NCBI RefSeq assembly: GCF_003013395.1
Contig: NZ_PXZM01000023.1
Coordinates: forward strand, 310,001-374,000
DNA: 64,000 nucleotides
Direction of reading: 5' to 3'
Source of the DNA: Brevibacillus fortis
GTDB taxonomy: Bacteria > Bacillota > Bacilli > Brevibacillales > Brevibacillaceae
Each line of letters starts with the position of its first letter. Positions within the stretch are counted from its first letter, which is position 1. The position numbers were made by a program, and so were the translations under genes. Of the stretch, positions 29,850 to 39,413 are shown one piece after another. Below the pieces are notes generated by a model. It was not told where the DNA came from. It saw only the letters and a list, made by a program, of their open reading frames with translations, and made no database searches.

Positions 29850-30305
29850 ATGAAAGTAGCACTTGCTGCTGATCACGGTGGATACAAGCTAAAAGAGGAG
29901 ATCAAGACTCTGCTGGCCTCCATGAACATCCAGACGGAAGACTTCGGCTGCACCTGCGAGGAATCGGTTGATTATCCCGATTATGCTTTGCCAGTAGCGG
30001 AAAAGGTGGCAGCGGGGGAGTTTGATCGAGGCATTCTCGTTTGCGGAACAGGTATCGGCATGTCGATCGCAGCCAACAAGGTTCCCGGCATCCGTTGTGC
30101 ACTTGTGCATGATACGTTTTCTGCACGCGCTACCCGTGAGCATAACAACACCAATGTGTTGGCGATGGGGGAGCGGGTTATTGGACCGGGTCTTGCGCTT
30201 GATATCGTGAAAATTTGGTTGGAAACAGAGTTTCAAGGTGGTCGCCACGAGCGTCGTGTGGAAAAAATTTCCCAAATTGAAGCGAAGCATGCGGGAGTGA
30301 AGTAA
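29850..30305 (+). CDS. rpiB: Ribose-5-phosphate isomerase B
   Basis: Interconverts ribose 5-phosphate and ribulose 5-phosphate. ADHGGYKLKEEI at residues 7-18, YPDYA, the CGTGIGMSIAANK loop that contains the catalytic Cys, and REHNNTNVLAMG are all typical; 151 aa. The upstream gap (29743-29849) is AT-rich with TATACT at 29810-29815 but no well-spaced -35. The next gene follows immediately, its GTG directly after the stop. Confidence 0.96.
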   Translation: MKVALAADHGGYKLKEEIKTLLASMNIQTEDFGCTCEESVDYPDYALPVAEKVAAGEFDRGILVCGTGIGMSIAANKVPGIRCALVHDTFSARATREHNNTNVLAMGERVIGPGLALDIVKIWLETEFQGGRHERRVEKISQIEAKHAGVK

Positions 30306-30875
30306 GTGGATTTATCCGCTATCGAAAAACAAATCAGTGAAATTGTCGAAGAAGTAGCCGATTTGGCAGAGCTTGGGGCCGGACAACTCATGGTGATCGG
30401 CTGCAGTACCAGCGAAGTACTTGGGGAGCATATCGGTAAAGCTGGCAGCCAAGATGTAGCGATAGCTCTGTATCGTGGGATCCAATCTATTGCAGAGAAG
30501 CGCGGCTTTGCTGTTGCCTTTCAATGTTGTGAACATTTGAACAGGGCTCTGGTCGTTGAGCGTGATGTCGCATTGCGGTACGGACTGGAAGAGGTCTCGG
30601 TTGTTCCGGTTCCAACTGCTGGAGGGGCGATGGCCGCGCATGCATTTACACAGTTCTCGGATGCAGCCGTTGTAGAACAAATCCGTGCGCATGCAGGCAT
30701 TGATATCGGTCATACCCTTATCGGCATGCATTTGAAGCATGTGGCAGTACCTGTGCGTCCGACACAGCGCCTCGTTGGACAAGCACATGTTACGGCAGCG
30801 CGAACACGTCCCAAGCTGATTGGCGGGCCGCGTGCCGTGTATGAGAAGACACCACCGAATGAAAGCTGTACGTAA
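30306..30875 (+). CDS. ywlG: UPF0340 family protein YwlG
   Basis: A 189-aa conserved protein (TIGR01440 family) of unknown function found in Firmicutes between rpiB and glyA. Recognisable stretches are VIGCSTSEVLGEHIGKAGS near residue 36, CCEHLNRALVVER and PTAGGAMAAHAF. It looks like a small alpha/beta protein without signal peptide or membrane helix. It starts at a GTG with no gap after rpiB, so the two are translationally coupled. Its stop codon forms the start of a terminator-like hairpin. Confidence 0.9.
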   Translation: MDLSAIEKQISEIVEEVADLAELGAGQLMVIGCSTSEVLGEHIGKAGSQDVAIALYRGIQSIAEKRGFAVAFQCCEHLNRALVVERDVALRYGLEEVSVVPVPTAGGAMAAHAFTQFSDAAVVEQIRAHAGIDIGHTLIGMHLKHVAVPVRPTQRLVGQAHVTAARTRPKLIGGPRAVYEKTPPNESCT

Positions 30876-30906
30876 AAAGAATGTGGGACAAGCCCACTTT
30901 TTGATC
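30874..30906 (+). terminator. Terminator-like hairpin before glyA
   Basis: AAAAAG..GTGGG pairs with CCCAC..TTTTT around a short ACAAG loop. No clear promoter lies between it and glyA (30934), so it probably lowers rather than stops transcription into glyA. Confidence 0.6.
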
Positions 30907-30933
30907 ACGAACTTTTAAGGAGGAGAAACTATT

Positions 30934-32184
30934 ATGCTAGATTTTTTACGTAAACAAGACCCGCAAGTATTGGAAGCCGTTCAATTGGAGCTCGGAAGAC
31001 AACGCGACAAGATTGAGCTGATTGCCTCTGAGAACTTCGTAAGCCGCGCAGTTATGGAAGCAATGGGAACCGTTCTGACGAACAAATATGCAGAAGGATA
31101 TCCAGGCCGCCGCTATTACGGTGGTTGCGAGTATGTGGATATCGTGGAAAACATCGCGCGCGACCGCGTAAAAGAAATTTTCGGCGCTGAGCATGCAAAC
31201 GTACAACCACACTCCGGTGCTCAGGCGAACATGGCTGTATACTTCACTATTCTTCAGCCAGGCGATACCGTACTGGGAATGAACCTGTCCCACGGTGGTC
31301 ACTTGACGCATGGTAGTGCAGTGAACTTCTCCGGTACGCTGTACAATTTCGTTGATTACGGTGTAGACGAAAACTCTCACCTGATCAACTATGAGGATGT
31401 TCGTGCAAAAGCGTTGGAGCACAAGCCAAAGCTGATTGTTGCTGGTGCGAGTGCTTATCCGCGTACGATTGATTTTGCCAAGTTCCGTGAAATCGCGGAT
31501 GAAGTGGGCGCTTACTTCATGGTGGACATGGCGCACATCGCTGGTCTGGTTGCGGCAGGTCTGCATCCAAACCCAGTACCGCACGCGCATTTCGTTACTT
31601 CTACGACGCACAAGACTTTGCGTGGACCACGCGGCGGTTTGATTTTGTGCAAAGAAGAATTTGCGAAAGGCATCGACAAATCCGTGTTCCCAGGCGTTCA
31701 AGGTGGTCCGTTGATGCATGTCATCGCAGCGAAAGCAGTTGCCTTCGGCGAAAACCTGCAACCAGATTTCAAGGATTACGCAGCTCGCATCATCAAGAAT
31801 GCACGTGCATTTGCTGAAGCGCTGACTGCTGAAGGTCTGACGCTCGTTTCCGGCGGAACGGATAACCACCTCGTATTGATTGATGTAAGCAAAATCGGCC
31901 TGACAGGTAAAGTAGCCGAGCATCTGTTGGACGAAGTAAGCATTACCACGAACAAAAATACGATTCCTTACGATACACAAAGCCCGTTTGTCACAAGCGG
32001 TGTGCGCATGGGTACGCCAGCAGTAACAAGCCGCGGTTTTGATGAGGAAGCAATGAAAGAAGTAGCAGCGATTATCGCTCTGACATTGAAAAACCCAGAG
32101 GATGCTGCGAAGCACGAGGAAGCACGCCAACGTGTGGCAGCTTTGTGCCAACGTTTCCCGATGTATGAAGGCTTGAATATTTAA
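30934..32184 (+). CDS. glyA: Serine hydroxymethyltransferase
   Basis: PLP enzyme converting serine and tetrahydrofolate to glycine and methylene-tetrahydrofolate, the main source of one-carbon units. [11 protein letters not shown] and [15 protein letters not shown] near the N-terminus, the aldimine Lys227 in [13 protein letters not shown] and the preceding [13 protein letters not shown] are intact. 416 aa is full length. Strong AAGGAGGAG ribosome site. Confidence 0.97.
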   Translation: MLDFLRKQDPQVLEAVQLELGRQRDKIELIASENFVSRAVMEAMGTVLTNKYAEGYPGRRYYGGCEYVDIVENIARDRVKEIFGAEHANVQPHSGAQANMAVYFTILQPGDTVLGMNLSHGGHLTHGSAVNFSGTLYNFVDYGVDENSHLINYEDVRAKALEHKPKLIVAGASAYPRTIDFAKFREIADEVGAYFMVDMAHIAGLVAAGLHPNPVPHAHFVTSTTHKTLRGPRGGLILCKEEFAKGIDKSVFPGVQGGPLMHVIAAKAVAFGENLQPDFKDYAARIIKNARAFAEALTAEGLTLVSGGTDNHLVLIDVSKIGLTGKVAEHLLDEVSITTNKNTIPYDTQSPFVTSGVRMGTPAVTSRGFDEEAMKEVAAIIALTLKNPEDAAKHEEARQRVAALCQRFPMYEGLNI

Positions 32185-32197
32185 TCCAGGCAACGAG

Positions 32198-32241
32198 AAG
32201 CAGACCCAGTGGAATTTTTCCCATACGGGTCTGCTTTTTTT
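32198..32241 (+). terminator. Terminator after glyA
   Basis: AAGCAGACCC pairs with GGGTCTGCTT around a 19-base loop and a run of T follows. Confidence 0.85.
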
Positions 32242-32300
32242 CCACTTCTTCGCTGTTGACAGGGATCGAGGATGCAATAAAAGTGCGAAGATTAGGCAAA

Positions 32301-32329
32301 TTGACGGCACCACTCTCACCAGCTATTAT
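32301..32329 (+). promoter_or_regulatory. upp promoter
   Basis: TTGACG (32301-32306), 17 bp, TATTAT (32324-32329). A second weaker pair (TTGACA 32256-32261, TAAAAG 32278-32283) lies upstream. No PyrR-type leader is visible. Confidence 0.7.
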
Positions 32330-32366
32330 AGAAAGGATGTATTGATAGGGAAACGGAGGAAATGAC

Positions 32367-32996
32367 ATGAGCCGTGTATATGTGTTTGACCATCCGCTGA
32401 TTCAGCATAAAGTTACGTATATTCGTGACAAGAATACAGGGACCAAGGAATTTCGCGAACTGGTAGATGAAGTGACCACTCTGATGGGCTATGAAATTAC
32501 CCGTGATATGCCGTTGGAGGAAACCACCATCGAAACGCCAGTGGCTACCTGTCAGTCGAATGTAATTGCCGGTAAAAAAGTAGGGCTGGTACCGATTCTG
32601 CGCGCTGGTCTTGGTATGGTGGATGGGCTGATGAGGCTGATCCCTGCTGCCAAAGTAGGACACGTAGGTCTTTACCGTGATCCGGAAACCCTGCAGCCTG
32701 TTGAGTATTATGTGAAACTGCCATCCGATGTTGCTGAGCGTGAGTTGATCGTAACTGACCCAATGTTGGCGACTGGTGGCTCTGCTGTTGCTGCTATTAC
32801 CGCTTTAAAAAAACGTGGAGCGAAAAACTTGAAGCTGATGTGCCTCATCGCTGCTCCAGAAGGCATCAAGCTGGTTCAGGACGAGCATCCTGATGTAGAT
32901 ATTTACGTAGCAGCTGTTGATGAATATTTAAACGACCATGGATACATCGTGCCAGGCTTGGGCGATGCGGGTGACCGCTTGTACGGCACGAAGTAG
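32367..32996 (+). CDS. upp: Uracil phosphoribosyltransferase
   Basis: Salvages uracil with PRPP to UMP. The PRPP-binding loop [12 protein letters not shown], the [14 protein letters not shown] segment and the C-terminal uracil-binding [12 protein letters not shown] are clear; 209 aa is exact for the family. CGGAGGA ribosome site. mnaA begins 18 bp after its stop and is likely co-transcribed. Confidence 0.97.
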   Translation: MSRVYVFDHPLIQHKVTYIRDKNTGTKEFRELVDEVTTLMGYEITRDMPLEETTIETPVATCQSNVIAGKKVGLVPILRAGLGMVDGLMRLIPAAKVGHVGLYRDPETLQPVEYYVKLPSDVAERELIVTDPMLATGGSAVAAITALKKRGAKNLKLMCLIAAPEGIKLVQDEHPDVDIYVAAVDEYLNDHGYIVPGLGDAGDRLYGTK

Positions 32997-33014
32997 TCGG
33001 AGAGGGAAAAACGG

Positions 33015-34163
33015 ATGAAAACTGTAAAAGTAATGACGGTCTTCGGCACACGTCCGGAAGCGATCAAAATGGCGCCGCTTGTCCATGAATTGAACAAGCA
33101 CAGCGAACAGATCGAATCGATCGTTTGCGTGACTGCCCAACATCGTCAAATGCTCGATCAGGTTTTGGACATTTTTGATATTCAACCAGACATTGATCTG
33201 AACATCATGAAGGATCGCCAAACGCTGGTGGGTGTGACCACTCGCGCATTGGAGAGTCTGGACGAAACAATGAAGGAAGTAAAACCGGACATTGTCCTCG
33301 TACACGGGGATACGACAACCACTTTTGTTGCGAGTCTGGCTGCTTTTTATAATCAAGTTGCGATCGGACATGTGGAAGCGGGTCTACGCACTTGGGACAA
33401 GTACTCGCCGTTTCCGGAAGAAATGAACCGTCAGTTGACAGGTGTAATGGCTGACCTTCACTTCTCTCCGACAGATGGATCGGCTGACAATCTTCGTCGC
33501 GAAGCAAAGCCGGAAAAGAGCATCTACGTGACAGGAAACACAGCGATTGATGCGCTGAAAACAACGGTTCGCGAGGATTACACGCATCCGGTGCTTGATC
33601 GCGTAGCTGGTCAGAAGCTGGTGCTGATGACGGCTCACCGTCGCGAAAATTTGGGCGAGCCGATGCGCCGTATTTTCCGTGCTGTTCGAAGACTGGTAGA
33701 TGAGCATCCTGAGATTGCTGTTGTGTATCCGGTTCACTTGAATCCGGCCGTACAAGAAGTGGCGCAGGAGATTCTCGGAAACCACGATCGCATTTCGTTG
33801 ATCGAACCAATGGATGCACTTGATTTCCACAACTTCGCTCGTCGTGCCCATCTCATCCTGACCGATTCTGGCGGGGTGCAGGAGGAAGCGCCGTCTCTTG
33901 GCGTACCAGTACTGGTTCTGCGCGATACGACAGAACGTCCTGAGGGGATTGAAGCAGGCACGTTGAAGCTCGTAGGAACCGACGAAGAGCAAGTTTATGC
34001 AATGGCAAAAGAACTGCTGACCAATCAAGCGGCTTACGATGCAATGGCGCACGCTGTCAACCCATACGGGGATGGCGAGGCTTCCCGTCGTATCGTAGAA
34101 GCAATCCTCTATCATTTTGGTTTGCGAGCTGAACAACCAGAGCCTTTCCAACCAGGTCAGTAA
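33015..34163 (+). CDS. mnaA: UDP-N-acetylglucosamine 2-epimerase (non-hydrolysing)
   Basis: Interconverts UDP-GlcNAc and UDP-ManNAc, supplying the ManNAc of the teichoic-acid linkage unit or other wall polymers. GT-B fold motifs: FGTRPEAIKMAPL near residue 11, the HGDTTT segment, GHVEAGLRTWDKYSPFPEE, TAHRRENLG and LTDSGGVQEEAPSLGVPVLVLRDTTERPE (split here as typical of the family). 382 aa. A terminator follows, after which the accessory block begins. Confidence 0.95.
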   Translation: MKTVKVMTVFGTRPEAIKMAPLVHELNKHSEQIESIVCVTAQHRQMLDQVLDIFDIQPDIDLNIMKDRQTLVGVTTRALESLDETMKEVKPDIVLVHGDTTTTFVASLAAFYNQVAIGHVEAGLRTWDKYSPFPEEMNRQLTGVMADLHFSPTDGSADNLRREAKPEKSIYVTGNTAIDALKTTVREDYTHPVLDRVAGQKLVLMTAHRRENLGEPMRRIFRAVRRLVDEHPEIAVVYPVHLNPAVQEVAQEILGNHDRISLIEPMDALDFHNFARRAHLILTDSGGVQEEAPSLGVPVLVLRDTTERPEGIEAGTLKLVGTDEEQVYAMAKELLTNQAAYDAMAHAVNPYGDGEASRRIVEAILYHFGLRAEQPEPFQPGQ

Positions 34164-34175
34164 CATACAGCTAGG

Positions 34176-34218
34176 AAAACCCGCCAGGTACCGTTCGTCA
34201 AAACCGGGCGGGTTTCTT
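34176..34218 (+). terminator. Terminator after mnaA
   Basis: AAACCCGCC pairs with GGCGGGTTT around a 20-base loop, with T-rich sequence behind. Confidence 0.8.
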
Positions 34219-34388
34219 GTTGGAAGCGGGGAAGTTTTAGGTTTCGAAGACTGACGATTTGGTATGTTTTTCTAATAGAGAATCGAGAGAATTGGCGAAA
34301 CTATCCATGACCTTTTGCGTCTAATATTTAGTTGCTGAGCTTAGATGATAGAAAGACAGAGTTTGGAATACGGAGAGGAGTTACCAAC

Positions 34389-37300
34389 ATGAGAGCGCAA
34401 AGGATAGTGACGCTGCTCACGGCCACGACCATGGCCTGGGGAGCTTTTGTTCCGTTTGTGCCGTTTGCGACCAATGTCGCACACGCCAGAGCGGAAACCA
34501 GTGCATTGAATATGATGTGGCAAACCCCAATTGGTGAGGGGACCACTTTGCAGAAATATACGAAATCATTTGCCAACCAAGTAGTCACGATCATGGTGAC
34601 TAAGGTTGACATGAATAATCCTTACGTTGAGGTCAAACCGGTATACGGAACGAAAGGCAAGCTGACAGACAGGCAGACGGTTACACAAATGGCGCGTGAA
34701 ACAGGAGCTGTAGCAGCGATCAATGCCGACTTTTTTAACATGTCGAAGCGGGGAGCGCCGTTTGGCATTGTCATGAAAGACGACGAACTCATTTCATCCA
34801 TGGGCTTGGTCTCTTACTGGTACGCGCTGGGCTTGACGGGAGACAAGATGGCCATCGTCGATAAGTTTGGTTTTGGCGGCAAGGTTACTGCTCCTAATGG
34901 CGCTACCTATTCGATTCAGGGAGTCAACAAGGAAGAGTACAACCCAAGTGATGGACGAAAAAGTCACCAAAATCAGCTGAATGTCTATACCCCTTCCTTT
35001 GGCAAAACCAGTTTAGGGACGATATCGGGCTACAAAGATGTCGTCGAGATTCTGTTTGTAGACAACGTAGCCAAGGAAGTTCGTTTGAATCAACCTGGCG
35101 TATACATACCTTACAACGGCTATGTCCTTTGGGGACATGGAGCAGCAGGAGCATTTCTCAAACAAAACTTCCCAGTAGGCGCTACTGCAACAGTTGAGTA
35201 TCAAACGACACCGCAAACACTCGATTTAAACCATGCGGTGGGTGGTAATGTCCTTTTAGTCGATCAAGGGAAAGCACTGTCGTCCTTTCAGGCGGACAAG
35301 TCCATCACGAACAAAACGGCGCGCACAGCGGTCGGTGTTTCCCAGGATGGGAAGACCTTGTACATGGTCACAATCGATGCGAGCCAAGGTGTTTATTTGG
35401 ACGAACTGGCAAAAATCATGGCGGAGCTCGGCTCTTATCGGGCTGTAAACTTTGACGGTGGCGGCTCTACGACCATGTCAGCTCGCATGCTGGGTGAGAC
35501 ACACGCGAATCTGTCGAATAAGCCGAGCGGCGGTGCTGAGCGTCGAGTGCCTACTGGACTGGCCGTATACAACACGGCACCTGCTGGAGAATTGAGAGGC
35601 TTCCAAATCGATGTACCAGCAGATGTGCTTATCGGACAAACCATCTCGCTCAGCGCATCCAAAGGATATGACGTTCATTACCAACCGTACGCGATCAATG
35701 CAGGCGATGTGAGTTGGGATGGCAGTCAGTCCGAAGCAGGAACCGTAAATGGCAAGCAATTCACACCAGCTCGCTCCGGCAAGATCACATTGACTGCGCG
35801 ATTGGGCAATGTGACGCAAAATAAAGACATTCAAGTCATTTCCGGCAATGATGTCCAGCAAATCGTCGTTTCCCCGAATCCAATTACGATTGCACCGGGA
35901 CAATCCATTAATCTCGATGTCAAAATCAAAACGAAGAAGGGCTCTACCGTACAAGCGACGCCACTTAGCGTAAAAGCGAGTGTCGATTCTTCTGTAGCGA
36001 CGATCAACGACAATCTGCAACTGGTAGCAGGCAATGAGCCGGGCACCGGAAACCTGACGATTACGTATGATGGCGTGGCGACAACCGTACCATTTGCCGT
36101 CGGACAATTTGAACAGCCATGGCTCACCTTTGATAATCAGGCTGGCTTGTACCATGCAGCCAATCCAACCAGCATTAGTTCCGCAGGTTCGTTCGCGCTT
36201 GTCTCCGATCAGACATTCCGCACGAAAAAGGCAGCGAAGCTGGTGTATAACTTCTCTGGAGCTCCAGCAAACAACATGCGGATTTCGTACGGTGTTATGG
36301 GAGCGAAACCTGTGACCATTCCTGGCAAGCCGCTCGGGTTGGGCTTGTGGGTCAATGGTGACAACAGCGGACATTGGCTCCGTGCCGAAGTAGTGGATGC
36401 GAACGGAAAAGCAGTTTATGTCGATCTGGCAAAAGAGATCAATTGGACAGGCTGGAAGCAGGTCAAAGGCTACTTCCCGAGCAATGTTGCGTATCCGTTG
36501 CAACTGAAGAGTGTGTATGTCGTTGACCAAGCCAATGATGGTATTACACACGACAAAGGGACACTGTACTTCGACGAATTCTCGCTCCTCTTGGGCAACC
36601 AGACAGGTCAACCGAGCGATGCGACCGTTGTTCCTGAACTGCCAGGCAGCATGTCACTCGGAGCGGAGCTCGATCTCCATTATTCCTTTGAAAATACCGC
36701 ATCGTACCTAGATAGTGCGCTGATTGATGTGGAGTCGATCGTGACCCAGCCAATGCCAGGTTATGTGCCTGCTGATTATTCGTTTGCGATTAAGCCGGGC
36801 GAACTAAAAGCAGGACAAGAGGACGCGATATCCACTTCTTCGATTCAATTGACCTTGGCACCGAAGCAATGGCTCGCTGGAAAAGGCGTTGGACTCTTGT
36901 ACGTAAACGAAGTAAACAATACATTGGATCCGCTTATGGGAACCGTGAATGCACAAGGTCAGTGGGTATATGAAGTCAACAGCTACGGCAAGTATATTCC
37001 GTACTACCTGGACAATGCAGGCACGAGCAGCGCTGGATTCACAGATATTGCAAAGCATTCAGCCAAGGCAGAAATCACATACATGGCGGAAAAGGGCTAC
37101 GTGAAGGGTTTGACGGAGACGACGTTCGGTCCAGAGGTTTCCTTGACAAGAGCACAATTCGTCACACTGCTCGCGCGCACTTTTGAATGGGAGCTCCCTT
37201 CCTCACCAAAGCTGAATTTCAAGGATAAGGTGCCTTCCTATGCGCAAGGTGCCGTACAGGTTGCTGTTTCCAAAGGCCTGGTGAAGGGGTATAACGATAA

Positions 37301-37553
37301 CACCTTCCGTCCGGATCAGCCGGTGACTCGCGCAGAGGCCGCAGTCATTCTCGATCGCCTCGTGAATAAAAAGGGAGCGACGAAAACGGTCTCTGATAAA
37401 GGGACCTGGCCATCCTGGGCATCTACATCCATCAACAACATGGTCGGACTCGGTCTGATTGATCCAGTCGGAGGAAATTATCAGCCGAATAAACCGACGA
37501 CGAGAGCAGTGTGTGTCGTTGCACTGTATCGCATCCTGCATCAAGACAAATAA
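34389..37553 (+). CDS. S-layer-anchored phosphodiester glycosidase-like protein
   Basis: A 1054-aa secreted protein. Signal peptide (about residues 1-34, ending near VAHARAE). A NAGPA/phosphodiester glycosidase domain (about residues 60-400) with AAINADFFNM, VNFDGGGSTTM and GGAERRVPTGLAVYN. A middle region of beta-rich Ig- or carbohydrate-binding-like modules (about 400-880). Three SLH repeats at the C-terminus (FTDIAKHSAKAEITYMAEKG; YAQGAVQVAVSKGLVKGYND; SINNMVGLGLIDPVGGNYQP), which bind pyruvylated wall polymers. Family members remove GlcNAc from phosphodiester links; the substrate here is unknown, but wall teichoic acid or S-layer glycan is a fair guess. ATG 34389 has a GGAGAGGAG ribosome site. 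Confidence 0.88.
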   Translation: MRAQRIVTLLTATTMAWGAFVPFVPFATNVAHARAETSALNMMWQTPIGEGTTLQKYTKSFANQVVTIMVTKVDMNNPYVEVKPVYGTKGKLTDRQTVTQMARETGAVAAINADFFNMSKRGAPFGIVMKDDELISSMGLVSYWYALGLTGDKMAIVDKFGFGGKVTAPNGATYSIQGVNKEEYNPSDGRKSHQNQLNVYTPSFGKTSLGTISGYKDVVEILFVDNVAKEVRLNQPGVYIPYNGYVLWGHGAAGAFLKQNFPVGATATVEYQTTPQTLDLNHAVGGNVLLVDQGKALSSFQADKSITNKTARTAVGVSQDGKTLYMVTIDASQGVYLDELAKIMAELGSYRAVNFDGGGSTTMSARMLGETHANLSNKPSGGAERRVPTGLAVYNTAPAGELRGFQIDVPADVLIGQTISLSASKGYDVHYQPYAINAGDVSWDGSQSEAGTVNGKQFTPARSGKITLTARLGNVTQNKDIQVISGNDVQQIVVSPNPITIAPGQSINLDVKIKTKKGSTVQATPLSVKASVDSSVATINDNLQLVAGNEPGTGNLTITYDGVATTVPFAVGQFEQPWLTFDNQAGLYHAANPTSISSAGSFALVSDQTFRTKKAAKLVYNFSGAPANNMRISYGVMGAKPVTIPGKPLGLGLWVNGDNSGHWLRAEVVDANGKAVYVDLAKEINWTGWKQVKGYFPSNVAYPLQLKSVYVVDQANDGITHDKGTLYFDEFSLLLGNQTGQPSDATVVPELPGSMSLGAELDLHYSFENTASYLDSALIDVESIVTQPMPGYVPADYSFAIKPGELKAGQEDAISTSSIQLTLAPKQWLAGKGVGLLYVNEVNNTLDPLMGTVNAQGQWVYEVNSYGKYIPYYLDNAGTSSAGFTDIAKHSAKAEITYMAEKGYVKGLTETTFGPEVSLTRAQFVTLLARTFEWELPSSPKLNFKDKVPSYAQGAVQVAVSKGLVKGYNDNTFRPDQPVTRAEAAVILDRLVNKKGATKTVSDKGTWPSWASTSINNMVGLGLIDPVGGNYQPNKPTTRAVCVVALYRILHQDK

Positions 37554-37567
37554 GAATATCAGTATGA

Positions 37568-37609
37568 AAGGTCAAGCTTCTTTAACACAGAGGAGCTTGA
37601 CCTTTTTTT
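37568..37609 (+). terminator. Terminator after the SLH protein gene
   Basis: AAGGTCAAGCT pairs with AGCTTGACCTT around a 15-base loop; a T run follows. Confidence 0.9.
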
Positions 37610-37639
37610 GTCTATAAGAATTTATAAAGCCGTTTATTA

Positions 37640-37941
37640 GTTTGAGCCAGTGATTTATGGATGGTCTTCCTAAGTTTTGGAAGGTATCGATGAACTGACA
37701 AAGCTGCTGAGAAGAAAAAGCACAGGGCTCGCAGACCTTGACAACGCCTACCCAGTCGGAACTTCAAAAAGGGGACCACGCTTGTCGAACACTTCTTCCT
37801 TGAGAAACTTCCGCCCGTAGGGTGGCTTTGGCTCGACGGTCCCCTTTTTGAAGTGGAGACGGACAGTCAATCCCCGATGCTGGCGTGTCAGAGTCGAAGA
37901 GAACTGTGCTTTTTCTTCTCCTCCACAATGCTGACTCAAAC
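37640..37941. repeat. 300-bp nested imperfect palindrome
   Basis: Three pairs of arms nest in order. Outer: GTTTGAGCCAG (37640-37650) with CTGACTCAAAC (37931-37941), one mismatch. Middle: perfect 17-bp pair 37709-37725 with 37904-37920. Inner: perfect 17-bp pair 37761-37777 with 37838-37854. Imperfect pairing continues between them (for example CTTGACAACGCC with the complement of GGCGTGTCAGAG). The left arm has about 47 extra bases between outer and middle pairs. Transcribed either way it would fold into a long rod. No transposase gene and no flanking target duplication were found. The small minus-strand frame across it (37748-37939) has no recognisable homology. Confidence 0.75.
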
Positions 37942-37989
37942 CAAAAGAACCATCTTAGATCTTAATTTTTCAAGGTCGAGAAAAAAGCT

Positions 37990-38018
37990 TTGCTAAAATG
38001 AGTTAACCAATTTAAAAT
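37990..38018 (+). promoter_or_regulatory. Probable promoter of the biotin operon
   Basis: TTGCTA (37990-37995), 17 bp, TAAAAT (38013-38018). It is overlapped by the BirA-like operator, so bound BirA would exclude RNA polymerase. Confidence 0.6.
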
Positions 38019-38042
38019 AACAGTTAACAAATATATGTTAAC
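38001..38042 (+). promoter_or_regulatory. BirA-like operator
   Basis: GTTAAC occurs at 38002-38007, 38023-38028 and 38037-38042. The first two, 15 bp apart and flanked as AGTTAACC and AGTTAACA, fit the BirA site of Gram-positive bacteria (half-sites GTTAAC separated by 14-16 bp). The third overlaps the first codons of the annotated bioA frame. Confidence 0.75.
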
Positions 38043-39408
38043 CAAGGTTGTGATTTGGTTGTTAAATAATTATGCAGAGCTCTCCGCCAAAAACAAGCAA
38101 TACGTTTGGCATCCCTTCACCCAGATGAAAGACTACGTCGCACAGGAGCCGTTAATTATTGCGAGAGGAGAAGGGATCAAGCTGTTCGATGTGAACGGCA
38201 AGGCTTACTACGACGGTTTTTCCTCTGTGTGGTTGAACGTCCATGGCCACAACGTTCCCGAGCTGAATCAGGCGATCACAGAGCAGCTCGACCAGATTGC
38301 CCATTCTACCTTGCTAGGCATGGCAAATGTGCCATCCATTCTATTGGCGGAAAAGCTGATCCACCTTGCTCCAAAAGGATTGAGCAAAGTCTTCTATTCT
38401 GACAACGGGGCAACGGCGGTCGAGATCTCGCTGAAAATGGCGTTCCAATACTGGCAAAATCGAGGGCAGACCGGCAAGCATTCGTTTATCACGATGAACA
38501 ATGCCTATCACGGGGATACGATCGGAGCTACCAGTGTTGGAGCAATTCCTCTCTACCATCAGGTCTACAAACCGCTGCTCTTTTCTCCACATGCCATTCC
38601 ATACCCGTATCCATACAGGCAAGGCGGCGAAGAAGCAGCCGTTCAGGCTACATTGAGCAGTCTGGAAAGTTTGCTTGCGGAAAGAGCTCATGAGATTGCG
38701 GCGATGATCGTGGAGCCTGTCGTGCAGGGAGCAAGCGGCATGATTATCATGCCGGATGGCTGCTTGAAAAAAATCGCAGAGCTTTTGCGCGCTCATGATG
38801 TACTCTTGATCGCAGACGAAGTAGCGACAGGATTTGGACGCACGGGCAAAATGTTCGCTTGTGAGCATGACAGGGTCGTGCCAGACATCATGGCAGTTGC
38901 CAAAGGGCTTACGGGAGGGTATTTGCCTGTAGCCGCTACCTTAGTAACTGAGCAGATTTACGATGCCTTTTTCGCCGACTACGAGGAACAGAAAACCTTT
39001 TTCCACGGACATTCGTTCACGGGAAATCCACTTGGCTGTGCAGTTGCTCTCGCCAATCTGCGGCTGATGGAGGAGCGCGGAGTCGTTCAACATGTAGCAC
39101 AAAAAGCAATCGATCTGGATCAATTGCTAGGGCCACTGTACGACCTGCCCCATGTAGGAGAAATCCGGCAAAAAGGCTTGATGGCGGGAATCGAGCTGGT
39201 TCGGGATAAAGAGACGAAGGAGCCTTATCACTGGAATGAGCGCATCGGTGTGCGTGTCTGTCAGGTAGCGAGAGAAAAAGGACTTTTGACACGACCGTTG
39301 GGCAACGTCATCGTTTTTATCCCGCCGCTCGTATCTACAACCGAAGAATTGGCTGACATGGTTCGGATTTTGGCTGAATCAATTCAGGATGTAACGACAG
39401 GGGAGTGA
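38035..39408 (+). CDS. bioA: Adenosylmethionine-8-amino-7-oxononanoate aminotransferase
   Basis: PLP enzyme of biotin synthesis that makes 7,8-diaminopelargonate, using SAM as amino donor. [12 protein letters not shown] near the N-terminus, [16 protein letters not shown], the [17 protein letters not shown] loop, [19 protein letters not shown] and the [16 protein letters not shown] region are typical, with the PLP Lys in [12 protein letters not shown]. About 450 aa. The start is unclear: ATG 38035 lies within the operator and lacks a ribosome site, and TTG 38059 (AAGG 11 bases before) is possible. Conserved sequence begins only at about residue 22, so either fits. Confidence 0.92.
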   Translation: MLTKVVIWLLNNYAELSAKNKQYVWHPFTQMKDYVAQEPLIIARGEGIKLFDVNGKAYYDGFSSVWLNVHGHNVPELNQAITEQLDQIAHSTLLGMANVPSILLAEKLIHLAPKGLSKVFYSDNGATAVEISLKMAFQYWQNRGQTGKHSFITMNNAYHGDTIGATSVGAIPLYHQVYKPLLFSPHAIPYPYPYRQGGEEAAVQATLSSLESLLAERAHEIAAMIVEPVVQGASGMIIMPDGCLKKIAELLRAHDVLLIADEVATGFGRTGKMFACEHDRVVPDIMAVAKGLTGGYLPVAATLVTEQIYDAFFADYEEQKTFFHGHSFTGNPLGCAVALANLRLMEERGVVQHVAQKAIDLDQLLGPLYDLPHVGEIRQKGLMAGIELVRDKETKEPYHWNERIGVRVCQVAREKGLLTRPLGNVIVFIPPLVSTTEELADMVRILAESIQDVTTGE

Positions 39409-39413
39409 TAGGC

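Noticed and set aside
30946..32319. 457-codon minus-strand frame opposite glyA
   Set aside because: Antisense shadow; the glyA reading is certain.
37748..37939. 63-aa minus-strand frame inside the palindrome
   Set aside because: No ribosome site or homology seen; better explained by the repeat structure.
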